This document shows positions 45,441 to 55,091 of a DNA stretch of 64,000 nucleotides, piece after piece. Numbering within the stretch: position 1 is the stretch's first letter; each line of letters opens with the position of its first letter. The position numbers and the translations under genes were made by a program. The notes under the pieces were generated by a model that was not told where the DNA came from, did not search any database, and was given only the letters and a program-made list of their open reading frames with translations. Where the stretch lies: positions 1 through 64,000 of the forward strand of contig NZ_LFMW01000006.1 in assembly GCF_001050345.1 (NCBI RefSeq), in the 5' to 3' direction. Source of the DNA: Pseudomonas fildesensis (GTDB lineage Bacteria > Pseudomonadota > Gammaproteobacteria > Pseudomonadales > Pseudomonadaceae).

Positions 45441-46781
45441 TCAGTCCAGCAGCAAGACCTTGGCCAGCACGATCTTTGGCCCTTTCATCTTCTTGATGAT
45501 GATCCGCAGGCCTTCAACCTCCATCACTTCTTCCTCTTCCGGCACGCGTTTCAACGTGTCGTAGATCAGCCCGGCCAGGGTTTCGGCTTCGATGTGGTCC
45601 AGGTCGACGCCCAGCAGGCGCTCCACCTTGAACAGCGGTGTATCACCACGCACCAGCAGCTTGCCCGGTTGATAGGCCAGGATGCCCCGCTCGGCCTTGC
45701 GGTGTTCGTCCTGGATATCGCCCACCAGCACTTCCAGCACATCTTCCATGGTGAGGTAGCCGATGATATTGCCGTCGGCTTCTTCCACCAGGGCGAAGTG
45801 CGCGCCGCCTTTGCGGAACTGCTCCAGCAACTGCGACAACGGCATATGCCGCGACACGCGCTCCAGCGGGCGGGTCAGCTCGGCCAGGTTGAACGACTCG
45901 GGGATGTGGTCGAGTGCCGCCAGTTCCAGCAGCAAATCCTTGATGTGCAGCAGGCCGACGAACTCGTTGCGCACCGCGTCATACACCGGGTAACGGCTGA
46001 ATTTGTGGCGACGGAACAGCGCAAGGATTTCCTTGAGGGGGGCGTTGAAGTCCAGGGTCACCAGGTCTTCGCGGGAGTTGGCCCAGTCCACCACTTCCAG
46101 TTCGCCCATTTCCACGGCCGAGGCCAGCACGCGCATGCCTTGGTCGCTCGGGTCCTGGCCGCGGCTGGAGTGCAGGATAAGCTTGAGTTCTTCGCGGCTG
46201 TAATGGTGCTCGTGGTGCGGGCCGGGCTCGCCCTGGCCGGCGATGCGCAGGATAGCGTTGGCGCTGGCGTTGAGCAGGTAGATCGCCGGGTACATGGCCC
46301 AGTAGAACAGGTACAGCGGCACCGCCGTCCACAGCGACAGCAACTCGGGTTTGCGAATGGCCCAGGATTTGGGCGCCAGTTCACCGACCACGATGTGCAG
46401 GTAGGAAATCACGAAGAACGCGGCAAAGAACGACACACCCTTGATCACTTCCGGCGACTCGACGCCCGCGGCGCCCAGCAACGGCTCGAGGATGTGCGCA
46501 AAGGCCGGCTCACCGACCCAGCCCAGGCCCAGGGAGGCGAGCGTGATACCCAGCTGGCAGGCCGACAGGTAGGCGTCGAGCTGGCTGTGCACGGTACGCA
46601 GGATCTGCCCGCGCCAGCCGTTGGTGTGGGCGATAGCCTCGACCCGGGTGGAGCGCAGTTTGACCATGGCGAATTCCGCCGCAACGAAGAAACCGTTGAG
46701 CAGTACCAGGACAAGTGCAAAAAGAATCATGCCGAAATCGGCGAAGAGTGTGGCCAGGGTGATGCCAGGGGAAGGGTCCAT
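45441..46781 (-). CDS. Membrane CBS-domain protein (CNNM/CorC-HlyC family, YtfL-like)
   Basis: This 446-residue protein has an N-terminal DUF21/CNNM transmembrane domain (about 10-195; LVLLNGFFVAAEFAMVKLRS), two CBS domains (about 215-335; SREDLVTLDFNAPLKEIL and RKGGAHFALVEEADGNIIG) and a C-terminal CorC_HlyC domain (about 350-440). It is often annotated as hemolysin-like, but the family more likely handles magnesium or cobalt or exports small compounds. Start ATG 46781 (DPSPGITLATL) is inferred from homologue-like N-terminus; an ATG 25 codons earlier lacks support. It lies just downstream of phoR in the same direction. Confidence 0.85.
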   Translation of the reverse strand: MDPSPGITLATLFADFGMILFALVLVLLNGFFVAAEFAMVKLRSTRVEAIAHTNGWRGQILRTVHSQLDAYLSACQLGITLASLGLGWVGEPAFAHILEPLLGAAGVESPEVIKGVSFFAAFFVISYLHIVVGELAPKSWAIRKPELLSLWTAVPLYLFYWAMYPAIYLLNASANAILRIAGQGEPGPHHEHHYSREELKLILHSSRGQDPSDQGMRVLASAVEMGELEVVDWANSREDLVTLDFNAPLKEILALFRRHKFSRYPVYDAVRNEFVGLLHIKDLLLELAALDHIPESFNLAELTRPLERVSRHMPLSQLLEQFRKGGAHFALVEEADGNIIGYLTMEDVLEVLVGDIQDEHRKAERGILAYQPGKLLVRGDTPLFKVERLLGVDLDHIEAETLAGLIYDTLKRVPEEEEVMEVEGLRIIIKKMKGPKIVLAKVLLLD

Positions 46782-46905
46782 GATGGGGTTTTGCGGGTTC
46801 CGTGTGTTCAATAAGGGGGGACAGGAGGGCCTGAAAGGCAGGCGCAAGTCAGCCAATGTAGCGGCTGACGCGGCGCTTGCCTAGTGGTTGCTGCCGGGCG
46901 GGGCG

Positions 46906-48228
46906 CTAGGTGGCCTGATCGACCATCCGCGAACGGGTTACCTGCGTCGGCGGGAAATGGCAGGTAAAGGTGCTGCCATGGCCCAGCACGCTGCTGATTT
47001 CCAGCCGTGCGCGGTGGCGCAGCAGTACATGCTTGACGATGGCCAGGCCGAGCCCGGTGCCGCCGGTGTTGGAGTTGCGGCTGGAGTCGACGCGGTAGAA
47101 ACGCTCGGTCAGGCGCGGTAGGTGCTTGGCGTCGATGCCGATGCCGGAGTCCTGCACACTCAGGTGCGCGCCGTGTTCATCAGCCCACCAGCGGATGCGT
47201 ATATTGCCCTTGTCCTGGGTGTATTTCACGGCATTGAACACCAGGTTGGAAAACGCGCTGCGCAACTCGCCCTCGCTGCCTTTGAGCAATATCGACGGGT
47301 CGGCTTCCAGGGTGATTTGCTGCCCGCGCTGGCCGGAGAGGGCCTGGGCGTCGTTCTTGATCGTTTGAAGCAGGCTTTGCACCGGCACCGGGTGATTGTC
47401 CGAGGGGTAGTCGGTGGCTTCCAGCTTGGCCAACAGCAGCAGGTCGTTGAGCAGGGTCTGCATGCGCGAACCTTGCTGCTGCATTTGCTGCAGGGCGCGG
47501 CTCCAGCGCGGGTTGATCTCATCGACGTTGTCCAGCAGCGTCTCCAGGTAGCCGCAAATCACCGTCAACGGCGTGCGCAGTTCGTGGGACACGTTGGCGA
47601 CGAAGTCTTTGCGCATCTGTTCCAACTGGTGGATGCGGGTCACGTCGCGTACCAGCATCAGGTGTTCGTTGTTGCCGTAGCGCGTCAGGTACAGCTGGAT
47701 GCGCACGCGGTCGTTGGTGGGCGAGGGGATTTCCAGCGCTTCTTCGTAGTTGTTCTGCTCGAAGTATTCCTTGAAGCGCGGGTGACGCACCAGGTTGGTC
47801 ACCGGCTGGCCGCTGTCCTGGGGTGTCTTGAGGCCCAGCAGGGTCTCGGCGGCGCGGTTCCACCATTCCAGGTTGCCGTCGCTGTCGAGCATGATCACCG
47901 CGTCTTTGAGCGCAGCGGTGGACTCCTGCACGCGGTCGATCACCGCTTGCAGGCGCCCGCGTACCCGTTGGTCGCGGCGTTGCAGGTGGTAGATGCTGTC
48001 GAATACTTCGCCCCACAGGCCGTAGCCATCGGGGGGAGCTTCGTCGGGTTTGTGCTGGCGCAGCCATTCATGCAAGCGCAGCAATTGCTTGAGGGTCCAG
48101 CCCAGGTACAGCGCGATGCCGACGGCCAGGCTCCAGCCATAGTAGCCGCTGACCAGGCCCACCAGCAGGCAGCCGGTGATCAACAGAAGCATGTGGCGGA
48201 TCAGGGTGCCATGCCAGTTTTGATTCAC
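46906..48228 (-). CDS. phoR: Phosphate regulon sensor histidine kinase PhoR
   Basis: This 440-residue kinase has two N-terminal membrane helices (about 10-45), a linker and a PAS domain (about 98-200; DAVIMLDSDGNLEWWNRAAE). The HisKA domain carries H215 in FVANVSHELRTPL, and the HATPase domain has N, G1 (QDSGIGID) and G2 (GTGLGLAIV) boxes at about 320-425. It phosphorylates PhoB under phosphate limitation. It is 59 bases downstream of phoB in the same operon. Confidence 0.95.
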   Translation of the reverse strand: MNQNWHGTLIRHMLLLITGCLLVGLVSGYYGWSLAVGIALYLGWTLKQLLRLHEWLRQHKPDEAPPDGYGLWGEVFDSIYHLQRRDQRVRGRLQAVIDRVQESTAALKDAVIMLDSDGNLEWWNRAAETLLGLKTPQDSGQPVTNLVRHPRFKEYFEQNNYEEALEIPSPTNDRVRIQLYLTRYGNNEHLMLVRDVTRIHQLEQMRKDFVANVSHELRTPLTVICGYLETLLDNVDEINPRWSRALQQMQQQGSRMQTLLNDLLLLAKLEATDYPSDNHPVPVQSLLQTIKNDAQALSGQRGQQITLEADPSILLKGSEGELRSAFSNLVFNAVKYTQDKGNIRIRWWADEHGAHLSVQDSGIGIDAKHLPRLTERFYRVDSSRNSNTGGTGLGLAIVKHVLLRHRARLEISSVLGHGSTFTCHFPPTQVTRSRMVDQAT

Positions 48229-48287
48229 TTGAACATGCGTCCTTGTCAGCTGTTAAGTCAGGCTCTTAGTTTCAGAAACCGGCTGGC

Positions 48288-48977
48288 TCAGCCCTTGGTT
48301 GAAAACCGGTAGCCGGTGCCGCGCACGGTTTGTACCAGATTCTCGTAGGCATCGCCCAAGGCTTTGCGCAGGCGACGGATGTGTACGTCCACAGTGCGCT
48401 CTTCCACGTACACGTTGCCGCCCCACACCTGGTCCAGCAGCTGGCCACGGGTGTAGGCCCGTTCCTGGTGGGTCATGAAAAATTGCAGCAGGCGGTATTC
48501 GGTCGGGCCCATCTCGGCCGGCTTGCCGTCGATGGTCACGCGGTGGCTGATCGGGTCCAGCAGCAGGCCGCCGACTTCGATTGGCGCTTCGCCATCAGTC
48601 GGGCCGGCGCGACGCAGTACGGCTTTCAGACGAGCGACCAGTTCCCGTGGGGAAAAGGGCTTGGTGATGTAGTCATCGGCGCCGACTTCCAGGCCCTGGA
48701 TCTTGTTGTCCTCCTCACCCTTGGCCGTGAGCATGATGATCGGGATATCCCCGGTCAGCTCGTCACGCTTGAGGCGGCGGGCCAGTTCGATGCCGGAGGT
48801 GCCGGGCAGCATCCAGTCCAGCAGGATCAGGTCCGGCTTGCGGTCGACGATAATGGCATGGGCCTGCTGGGAGTTTTCTGCCTCCAGGCAGTCATAGCCG
48901 GCCATTTCCAACGCGACGGCGATCATCTCGCGAATGGGCGCTTCGTCGTCAACGATCAGAATGCTCCTGCCAACCAT
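48288..48977 (-). CDS. phoB: Phosphate regulon response regulator PhoB
   Basis: This 229-residue OmpR-type regulator has a receiver domain (about 4-120; D10/D11, phosphoacceptor D54 in [16 protein letters not shown]) and a winged-helix DNA-binding domain (about 128-225; [29 protein letters not shown]). It binds Pho boxes seen upstream of pstS, pstC and its own gene. It is transcribed with phoR. Confidence 0.96.
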   Translation of the reverse strand: MVGRSILIVDDEAPIREMIAVALEMAGYDCLEAENSQQAHAIIVDRKPDLILLDWMLPGTSGIELARRLKRDELTGDIPIIMLTAKGEEDNKIQGLEVGADDYITKPFSPRELVARLKAVLRRAGPTDGEAPIEVGGLLLDPISHRVTIDGKPAEMGPTEYRLLQFFMTHQERAYTRGQLLDQVWGGNVYVEERTVDVHIRRLRKALGDAYENLVQTVRGTGYRFSTKG

Positions 48978-48990
48978 GCCTAAAATCCTC

Positions 48991-49049
48991 TTGTCATTTA
49001 ACTGTCTTGCGCCGCATTAGATAACGGAATTATTGCAGTCGTGTGACAG
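48991..49049 (-). promoter_or_regulatory. Pho boxes and -10 of phoBR
   Basis: On the minus strand CTGTCAC-ACGA-CTGCAAT (49049-49032) is a Pho box, followed after 8 bases by TATCTA as a -10 sequence (about 49018-49023). On the plus strand TTGTCAT-TTAA-CTGTCTT (48991-49008) is a second box in opposite orientation, between the promoter and phoB. This fits positive autoregulation, with a possible second, limiting site. Confidence 0.65.
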
Positions 49050-49131
49050 TAATTTAGCCGCTTGGGCAATTCGCGCCTCTCTGGGCTACGCTTTGGGTCC
49101 GAATCCTGACAACCACAAAAGGAAGGTTCCG

Positions 49132-49512
49132 ATGACTTACAGTACTTTTTCCTGGAAAACCCTGCTGGTAACGGCCGCATTGACGCTGCCGACCCTGGCG
49201 TTTGCGGCGGAACCGGCGATGACTAAAGACGGGATGTTGGTGGATCACAAGGAAATGACGCTCTATACCTTTGCCAAGGATGCCGACGGCAAATCCATGT
49301 GTAATGACAAATGCGCGACTAACTGGCCGCCGTTGAAAGCTGAATCCACCGACAAGTCGATGGGCAAGTGGACGGTGATCACCCGTGACGACCAGACCAG
49401 TCAGTGGGCTTACGGCGGAAAACCGGTCTACACCTTCATCATGGACAAAAAGGCCGGTGATGCTACCGGTGACGGCAAAATGGACGGCGCATGGAAGATC
49501 GCCAAACCTTGA
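49132..49512 (+). CDS. Secreted-repeat protein (COG4315-like)
   Basis: This 126-residue exported protein has a signal peptide (STFSWKTLLVTAALTLPTL; cleavage after AFA) and two copies of the 'Secreted repeat' unit: DHKEMTLYTFAKDADGKSMC with NDKCATNWPPL, and GGKPVYTFIMDKKAGDATGD ending GAWKIAKP. Start ATG 49132 has AAGGAAGG upstream. Function is unknown; it is divergent from phoB and shares the Pho-box-containing region, so phosphate control is possible. Confidence 0.82.
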   Translation: MTYSTFSWKTLLVTAALTLPTLAFAAEPAMTKDGMLVDHKEMTLYTFAKDADGKSMCNDKCATNWPPLKAESTDKSMGKWTVITRDDQTSQWAYGGKPVYTFIMDKKAGDATGDGKMDGAWKIAKP

Positions 49513-49540
49513 TCAATTGCTGAACACTGGGGCACATCTG

Positions 49541-49700
49541 TAGCGAGCGGGCTTGTTGTGGCGAGCGGGCTTGCCCCGCGTTGGGCTGCGAAGCAGCCCC
49601 GAAACCTGACACCTCGGTCTCTCTGACGTAGCGCGGCGGTCCTGATAGGGGCCGCTTCGCGCCCCAACGCGGGGCAAGCCCGCTCGCCACAAGAAGCCCG
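49541..49700. repeat. REP doublet with tandem half copies
   Basis: GTGGCGAGCGGGCTTGCCCC plus GCGTTGGGCTGCGAAGC (about 49558-49596) is opposed by GCTTCGCGCCCCAACGC plus GGGGCAAGCCCGCTCGCCAC (49653-49690). Shorter half copies flank both sides (TAGCGAGCGGGCTTGTTG; AAGCCCGCTTGCCATAAG). Confidence 0.85.
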
Positions 49701-49731
49701 CTTGCCATAAGGTCGCGTGCGAGTGCCGAGT

Positions 49732-50622
49732 TCACCGAAACCCGTAATCCGCCACAATCCCGACAAAAATCGCCAGCCCCGCCCAATGGTTGTGCAAAAA
49801 CGCCTTGAAGCACTTCATGCGATCCCTGTCGCGGGTGTACCAGAACTCCCAGGCAAAGCAACCTGCCGCCGCCAGCAATCCCAGGTGAAACCAGCCGCCC
49901 AGCTCGAATCGCAAGCCCGCCAGCAACAGGCACACCAGCGCCAGGCCTTGCAGCGTGAGGATAATCACGCGGTCGGCATCGCCGAACAGGATGGCGGTGG
50001 ATTTAACCCCGATCTTCAAGTCGTCGTCGCGGTCGGTCATGGCGTAATAGGTGTCGTAGCCCACGGTCCACAACAGGTTGGCGATATACAGCAACCACGC
50101 AGCGGCAGGCAGACTGCCGGTCTCGGCGGTGAACGCCATCGGCATCCCCCAGGAAAACGCCGCGCCCAGCACCACCTGCGGGTAATAGGTGTAGCGCTTC
50201 ATGAACGGGTAGCTCGCCGCCAGCGCCAGGCCGCCCAACGACAGCCAGATCGTCGTGGCATTGGTGAGCAGCACCAGCAGGAAACTGATGCCCATCAGCA
50301 CCGCAAAAAACACCAGCGCCTCTTTCGAACTGATCTTGCCGCTCACCAGCGGGCGCTGTTCGGTGCGCTTTACATGGCCGTCAACCTTGCGGTCGGCCCA
50401 GTCATTGATCACGCAGCCGCCGGCGCGGGTCAGCACCACGCCCAGTACGAAAATCACGATATTGATCAAGGACGGCGAACCCTTGCCGGCAATCCACAGC
50501 GCCCACAGCGTCGGCCACAGCAGCAGGTAAATGCCGATGGGCTTGTCCATGCGCGTCAACTGAATGAAATCCCAGGCCCTGGGGTTCAGGCGGTTCAAGG
50601 ATTTGAGCAGACGTTGATACAT
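49732..50622 (-). CDS. ubiA: 4-hydroxybenzoate polyprenyltransferase
   Basis: This 296-residue membrane enzyme attaches the polyprenyl tail to 4-hydroxybenzoate in ubiquinone synthesis. It shows eight or nine helices and the two Asp-rich motifs: [12 protein letters not shown] (first) and [20 protein letters not shown] (second). [19 protein letters not shown] at the N-terminus is typical. The start ATG overlaps the ubiC stop by one base, so the genes are translated together. Confidence 0.95.
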   Translation of the reverse strand: MYQRLLKSLNRLNPRAWDFIQLTRMDKPIGIYLLLWPTLWALWIAGKGSPSLINIVIFVLGVVLTRAGGCVINDWADRKVDGHVKRTEQRPLVSGKISSKEALVFFAVLMGISFLLVLLTNATTIWLSLGGLALAASYPFMKRYTYYPQVVLGAAFSWGMPMAFTAETGSLPAAAWLLYIANLLWTVGYDTYYAMTDRDDDLKIGVKSTAILFGDADRVIILTLQGLALVCLLLAGLRFELGGWFHLGLLAAAGCFAWEFWYTRDRDRMKCFKAFLHNHWAGLAIFVGIVADYGFR

Positions 50623-51185
50623 CAGCAGTTCTCCGGATGGTCTTGCACCGCGTGCCACAGGGTCGGCAGGAAGATTTCGGCTACCAGCACGCTTAACTGG
50701 CCGCGATCAAAGCGCGATCGGCGTCCCCACAACTCGTCAGCCTGGTCCGCCGTGGGCAGCCATTGGCGTGGGTAATGGCAGACCTCGATCGCCTGGCGGG
50801 TGAACGCGTGGTCGCAGAACAGCAATTCGCCCAGCGAGCGGCTGCCCAACTCATCCATGTGCAAGCCGTCACCCTGCAAGGCGCTACGCGATGCCACGCT
50901 GCGGGCAAACACCCACGGCTGGCCATTCCCACGCAAATACACCTCGCGCACCCAGCCGATGCTGGCCGGGGCCAGGCCCAGCGCCGCGCATTCATCGTCC
51001 CGCAGCGGCTGCCAGCCTTCGAACAGCGGTGTCACGCTGAAACCGTCGTCGGACAGCCGCGTCAGCCGGCGCGTCAGCGAGCCCTCATCGAACAGCCAAT
51101 TGAGGGTCAGGGGCGTGGGCGCAGGGGTCAGAAGGCTCTGGGTCAGCCATTGGCAAGCATCGGGAAGGGCGATTGAGTGCGGCAC
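50622..51185 (-). CDS. ubiC: Chorismate pyruvate-lyase
   Basis: This 187-residue enzyme makes 4-hydroxybenzoate and pyruvate from chorismate, the first committed step of ubiquinone synthesis. Family features include [20 protein letters not shown], the [10 protein letters not shown] loop with the catalytic region and [20 protein letters not shown]. It lies upstream of ubiA, with a one-base overlap. Confidence 0.93.
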   Translation of the reverse strand: MPHSIALPDACQWLTQSLLTPAPTPLTLNWLFDEGSLTRRLTRLSDDGFSVTPLFEGWQPLRDDECAALGLAPASIGWVREVYLRGNGQPWVFARSVASRSALQGDGLHMDELGSRSLGELLFCDHAFTRQAIEVCHYPRQWLPTADQADELWGRRSRFDRGQLSVLVAEIFLPTLWHAVQDHPENC

Positions 51186-51382
51186 GGTGAGTCAGTATTG
51201 GCAGCAAAAGAGGCGGCGAGCTTACCATGGTGCCCTCAACTTTTGCCGGGCTGAACCGGCGCCTCGCGTCGATCGTGCTTGCATCTGCAAGCCCCGATCA
51301 GTACAAAACGCCCTGAGCCGCATGGCAACGCTGGATCTATCGACCGTCGGCCAAGATGCCTGGACCCTGAGGAAGTAAGTAA

Positions 51383-51550
51383 ATGAAGAAGTGGCAATGT
51401 GTAGTGTGTGGCCTGATCTACAACGAAGCAGACGGTTGGCCGGATGACGGAATCGCGCCGGGTACCCTGTGGCAGGACGTTCCGGAAGACTGGCTGTGCC
51501 CAGACTGCGGCGTCGGAAAAATGGATTTCGAAATGATCGAAATCGGCTGA
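51383..51550 (+). CDS. rubA: Rubredoxin
   Basis: This 55-residue protein begins [20 protein letters not shown] and ends [17 protein letters not shown]. The iron is held by C6, C9, C39 and C42 in the two CxxC motifs. The ribosome site GAGGAAGT precedes ATG 51383. It carries electrons from the rubredoxin reductase encoded 36 bases downstream to alkane hydroxylase-type enzymes or oxidative-stress partners. P. aeruginosa has two tandem rubredoxins at this place; only one is present here. Confidence 0.95.
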   Translation: MKKWQCVVCGLIYNEADGWPDDGIAPGTLWQDVPEDWLCPDCGVGKMDFEMIEIG

Positions 51551-51586
51551 TTTTCAGTTTCAGAAACGTATTACAAGGAGAAAGGA

Positions 51587-52735
51587 ATGAGCGCACCTGT
51601 AGTGATCATCGGCACAGGGTTGGCCGGTTACAACGTGGCCCGGGAGTTTCGCAAGCTCGACAGCGAGACCCCATTACTGCTGATCACCGCGGATGACGGG
51701 CGTTCCTACTCCAAGCCCATGCTCTCCACCGGCTTTGGCAAGAACAAGGAAGCCGATGGCCTGAGCATGGCTGAACCGGGCGCCATGGCCGAGCAACTCA
51801 AGGCCGAAGTGCGCACCCACACCCGCATCAGTGGCATCGACCCGGGCCACAAGCGCCTGTGGATCGGCGAAGAAGCGGTGGCCTACCGCGACCTGATCCT
51901 GGCCTGGGGCGCGGAAACCGTGCGTGTGCCGGTCGAAGGCGACGCCGCTGAGCTGATTTTCCCGATCAACGACCTTGAAGACTACGCACGCTTTCGCGCG
52001 GCTGCCGCTGGCAAACGCCGCGTGCTGCTGCTCGGCGCCGGGCTGATCGGCTGCGAGTTCGCCAACGACCTGATCCTCGGCGGCTATGAAATCGACCTGG
52101 TGGCGCCGTGCGAGCAAGTCATGCCGACGCTGCTGCACCCTGCGGCGGCCGCCGCGGTGCAGGCCGGGCTGGAAGGCCTTGGCGCGCGCTTCCACCTGGG
52201 CCCGGTGCTCAATCGCCTGCAACGCAACGCGGACGGCCTTGAAGCCCACCTGTCGGACGGCGAAGTGATCCAGTGCGACCTGGTGGTCTCGGCTATTGGC
52301 CTGCGTCCGCGTGTCGACCTGGCCGCTGCCGCCGGCCTGCAGATCAACCGTGGCGTCATGGTCGATCGTCACCTCAAGACCTCCCACGCCAACATCTACG
52401 CCCTGGGCGACTGCGCCGAGGTCGACGGCCTCAACCTGCTGTACGTGATGCCGCTGATGACCTGCGCCCGCGCCCTGGCCCAGACCCTGGCCGGCAACGC
52501 GACGGCTGTCAGCTACGGACCGATGCCGGTCACCGTCAAAACCCCGGTATGCCCACTTGTCGTTTCGCCTCCGCCAAGGGGCACCGAAGGCGTGTGGAGC
52601 GTCGAAGGGCAGGGCGCAGACATCAAGGCCTTGTGCCGCGACGCCAGCGGCCGCCTGCTGGGTTACGCGCTGACCGGCAGCGCCGTGATGGAGAAACTGG
52701 CCCTGAACAAAGAACTTCCGCCGTTGCTGGCGTAA
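51587..52735 (+). CDS. rubB: Rubredoxin-NAD(+) reductase
   Basis: This 382-residue FAD- and NAD-dependent oxidoreductase passes electrons to rubredoxin. FAD site: [17 protein letters not shown] (GxGxxG near residue 10); NAD site: [20 protein letters not shown] (about 145-165); FAD tail: [16 protein letters not shown]. The ribosome site AAGGAGAAAGG precedes ATG 51587. It forms a two-gene unit with rubA. Confidence 0.92.
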   Translation: MSAPVVIIGTGLAGYNVAREFRKLDSETPLLLITADDGRSYSKPMLSTGFGKNKEADGLSMAEPGAMAEQLKAEVRTHTRISGIDPGHKRLWIGEEAVAYRDLILAWGAETVRVPVEGDAAELIFPINDLEDYARFRAAAAGKRRVLLLGAGLIGCEFANDLILGGYEIDLVAPCEQVMPTLLHPAAAAAVQAGLEGLGARFHLGPVLNRLQRNADGLEAHLSDGEVIQCDLVVSAIGLRPRVDLAAAAGLQINRGVMVDRHLKTSHANIYALGDCAEVDGLNLLYVMPLMTCARALAQTLAGNATAVSYGPMPVTVKTPVCPLVVSPPPRGTEGVWSVEGQGADIKALCRDASGRLLGYALTGSAVMEKLALNKELPPLLA

Positions 52736-52926
52736 ATACCGGCCGTTCTGTCGGAATAAGCACGTTTTTCCCCCTAGAAAGGTCGCCGCGAGACTGGCGC
52801 GGCGTCCGAGGGCATGCCATCCTCACTCCCGTCTGCCGCAGAGTAGAGCCTGCGGCGCCTTGGGCGCTGCTCCAATAGAGAGCAGCACGGACATAACAAC
52901 AAAAAACCGTCAAAGAGGCTTCACAT

Positions 52927-53202
52927 ATGCGTAAACCAGAACTCGCAGCCGCCATCGCTGAAAAAGCGGATCTCACCAAAGAACAGGCCAACCGTGTCCT
53001 CAACGCCGTTCTCGAAGAAATCACCGGCGCCCTGCACCGCAAAGACAGCGTCACCCTGGTTGGCTTCGGCACCTTCCTGCAACGCCACCGCGGCGCCCGC
53101 ACCGGCAAAAACCCGCAAACCGGTGAGCCTGTGAAAATCAAGGCCAGCAACACCGTTGCGTTCAAGCCGGGCAAGTCGCTCAAAGACAGCGTCAACCCGT
53201 AA
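52927..53202 (+). CDS. hupA: HU-family DNA-binding protein
   Basis: This 91-residue protein has the HU/IHF fold. KPELAAAIAEKADLTKEQAN is the dimerisation part, VTLVGFGTFLQRHRGARTGK and NPQTGEPVKIKASN form the DNA-binding arms. It bends DNA non-specifically in the nucleoid. The position after rubredoxin reductase is that of Pseudomonas HupA. A symmetrical terminator follows, and then the Rhs island begins. Confidence 0.92.
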   Translation: MRKPELAAAIAEKADLTKEQANRVLNAVLEEITGALHRKDSVTLVGFGTFLQRHRGARTGKNPQTGEPVKIKASNTVAFKPGKSLKDSVNP

Positions 53203-53238
53203 TAGCGGTACCGTCTTGAAGGTAGGCGGGGTGGTAGG

Positions 53239-53278
53239 AAAAATGGGCACGCCGACTGGGTTGGGTGCCCATTTTTTG
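53239..53278. terminator. Bidirectional terminator between hupA and the Rhs island
   Basis: AAAAATGGGCAC and GTGCCCATTTTTT form a hairpin with A- and T-tracts on the two sides, so it can stop transcription from both directions. Confidence 0.8.
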
Positions 53279-53290
53279 TGGGGGCTTTCT

Positions 53291-53605
53291 GAATGACCTG
53301 CAAATAGCCCCGCTCGTCGTAGTGAAAGCGCGTTGGGTAACCCGAGCAATCGACATGCTCGACCAGTTGCCCGAACGGGTTCCAGCGCAGCTTTTTACTT
53401 TTGCCGGTGGCATCAATGATTTCCACGACCTGGCCGTGGACGTCATAACGGTAGCGGGTGATGTGGCCCAGCGGATCGGTTTCGCTACCCGGCGGTAACC
53501 CACGGCGACGACGTTATCCAGCGGGTCATAGGTATAGCAGCGCCGACTGTGGTCGAGGTCTTGCTGTTGCCGCAGACGGTCTACCGCATCCCACTCAAAA
53601 TCTGG
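53291..53605 (-). pseudogene. Scrambled Rhs core fragment
   Basis: On the minus strand one part encodes WDAVDRLRQQQDLDHSRRC and YTYDPLDNVVAV, matching rhs1 near residue 870. It is fused, out of frame, to ETDPLGHITRYRYDVHGQVV and SGYPTRFHYDERGYLQVI, which match rhs1 near residues 690-740 (about 57281-57475). The order is thus reversed relative to the intact gene and the frame is broken, so this is a rearranged leftover. It lies directly beside the hupA terminator and downstream of the orphan immunity gene. Confidence 0.8.
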
Positions 53606-53704
53606 ATTGTTTTGATTTCTCACTTGCGACCCAAGTCCAGCTTCTTGACGGAAACTCGAGACGGGAGCCACACCTGTTGATGCGAATGTGTGAAGACCTT
53701 TCCA

Positions 53705-54292
53705 TCATACGAGCGTGATGAGGTGAAACTCCAAAAAAGAGTGATCGAAATCAAGGGCGAGCAACTTCTCTTTGTACGCTTCGCCAATGATGATGTTGAA
53801 CGCTCCCCCCCAGCCTTCCAAACGAAAGACCTCAGCAGTTTCAGGGAGTTTTTCTGCGATCAGCACTGGTTCGAAAAAGAAACGACCTCTTGGATTCTGC
53901 CATTCCTTGACCACATGCTCTTCGGGCCACGCTTCGTATTTGGATAATGCCCAATCGACGCAATCAACATGATGGTAGGCATGCAAGAGTCGGTAACGTA
54001 CTTTTTGGCTTTCGTGAGTGATAGGCAGATATTGCACGTTCTCAGCCGCCAGGTTATCCAGACCCTCAAGAGACTCATCGAATACAAAAAAATCAGCTCC
54101 AATGGTATTGACCGGGGCGGTTTTTCCGGCGGCAAGAATGTCGTAGTGCAGAGGCCTCATTGTGCAGGGCTTTCGGCTATTGGACAGCTCAACGTCGTCT
54201 ACTTCCTCTCCCTTGTAAATAAGCTCTCCGAGGTTGACATAACCTTCCCACTTTTTACTGGCGACATTCGGATTGAGTTTGAAGTAATTCAT
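53705..54292 (-). CDS. Orphan Imm11-like immunity protein (DUF1629 type)
   Basis: This 195-residue protein lacks signal peptide or membrane helix. It has the pattern of the Imm11/DUF1629 family: RPLHYDILAAGKTAPVNTIG, GADFFVFDESLEGLDNLAAE and a C-terminal FDHSFLEFHLI. Base composition is AT-richer than the core chromosome. Its matching toxin tip is not in the window; it lies between the rhs1 immunity candidate and a broken Rhs fragment, as expected for immunity genes kept after tip replacement. Confidence 0.65.
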   Translation of the reverse strand: MNYFKLNPNVASKKWEGYVNLGELIYKGEEVDDVELSNSRKPCTMRPLHYDILAAGKTAPVNTIGADFFVFDESLEGLDNLAAENVQYLPITHESQKVRYRLLHAYHHVDCVDWALSKYEAWPEEHVVKEWQNPRGRFFFEPVLIAEKLPETAEVFRLEGWGGAFNIIIGEAYKEKLLALDFDHSFLEFHLITLV

Positions 54293-54422
54293 AAGTCGAC
54301 TTTCCTCAAAATCTTATTACGAGGTAAAGGGGACAGATTTATTTGAATTAAAACCCCCACCCCCTTTTGTTCTGCTCACTTTGGAAAGCTAAAAAACAAC
54401 GCATAAATAGGGTTGTACTTTG

Positions 54423-55082
54423 TCAGAGAGTAATTTCAAAAACTACTTTGCCTAGGCGATTTTTGATCTGGTAGCCATGTTCATTGATTTCTGCACTTTT
54501 AAATAAATCACTTCGGTCAATAAAGCCGGGGATTTCATGCATCCAGATTTTATTCTTTGTTGGACTATGTTCTTCGCAATACCAACCTTCACCGACTTTC
54601 GCGTTGAGCAGCCTGTAAACGTTTATTTTATGTTTTTTATCTTTGCTGGTTTTTGACAGCTTTTTAATTGGAGTCTCTAGCTCAAAATGCATTTTCAGTA
54701 CCGCTTCAGCAGTCGAGTTTATGATCTCGACAGTTGCGTGGTTACTTTCTTTTCGCATTGCAATAGCAACGAGTGCATGGCGTAACTTCTCCAGAAGTTG
54801 TTTGTCCTGATTAAATCGATCCAGAGAGAAGAATTGTTTGAAGTCGAAGTTTTCTATAAAGATATTTGTCACGCCTAAGACATTATCAAATAGATCTTCG
54901 TCGCCACGTGGCCCCAGTGAAACTACTATTTTACTGCTGCCGTTTATCTCTACCTTAGGCAACAATGTCATGAATATTTGGGTGATGTGATGGCCAATTT
55001 GACGTATGCGAACACCCTCTGTCAGAACGGATGCATCACTTTCTTGCAGCGTAAGTATATTTAGATTCATTGCATTGTTCAC
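54423..55082 (-). CDS. Putative immunity protein for rhs1
   Basis: A 219-residue protein (215 if the second ATG, at 55070, is used) of unrecognised family. It is charged, lysine-rich in the middle (PIKKLSKTSKDKKHKINVYR) and clearly AT-rich, a sign of transfer. It starts 9 bases after the rhs1 stop, the normal place for a cognate immunity gene. No membrane segment is visible, so it would act in the cytoplasm against a nuclease-like tip. No function beyond position can be claimed. Confidence 0.6.
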   Translation of the reverse strand: MNNAMNLNILTLQESDASVLTEGVRIRQIGHHITQIFMTLLPKVEINGSSKIVVSLGPRGDEDLFDNVLGVTNIFIENFDFKQFFSLDRFNQDKQLLEKLRHALVAIAMRKESNHATVEIINSTAEAVLKMHFELETPIKKLSKTSKDKKHKINVYRLLNAKVGEGWYCEEHSPTKNKIWMHEIPGFIDRSDLFKSAEINEHGYQIKNRLGKVVFEITL

Positions 55083-55091
55083 TTCGAAAAA

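Noticed and set aside
52623..53426. 267-codon minus-strand frame from the Rhs fragment into hupA and rubB
   Set aside because: Only its first 50 codons are Rhs-derived; the rest is antisense to hupA and the reductase gene.
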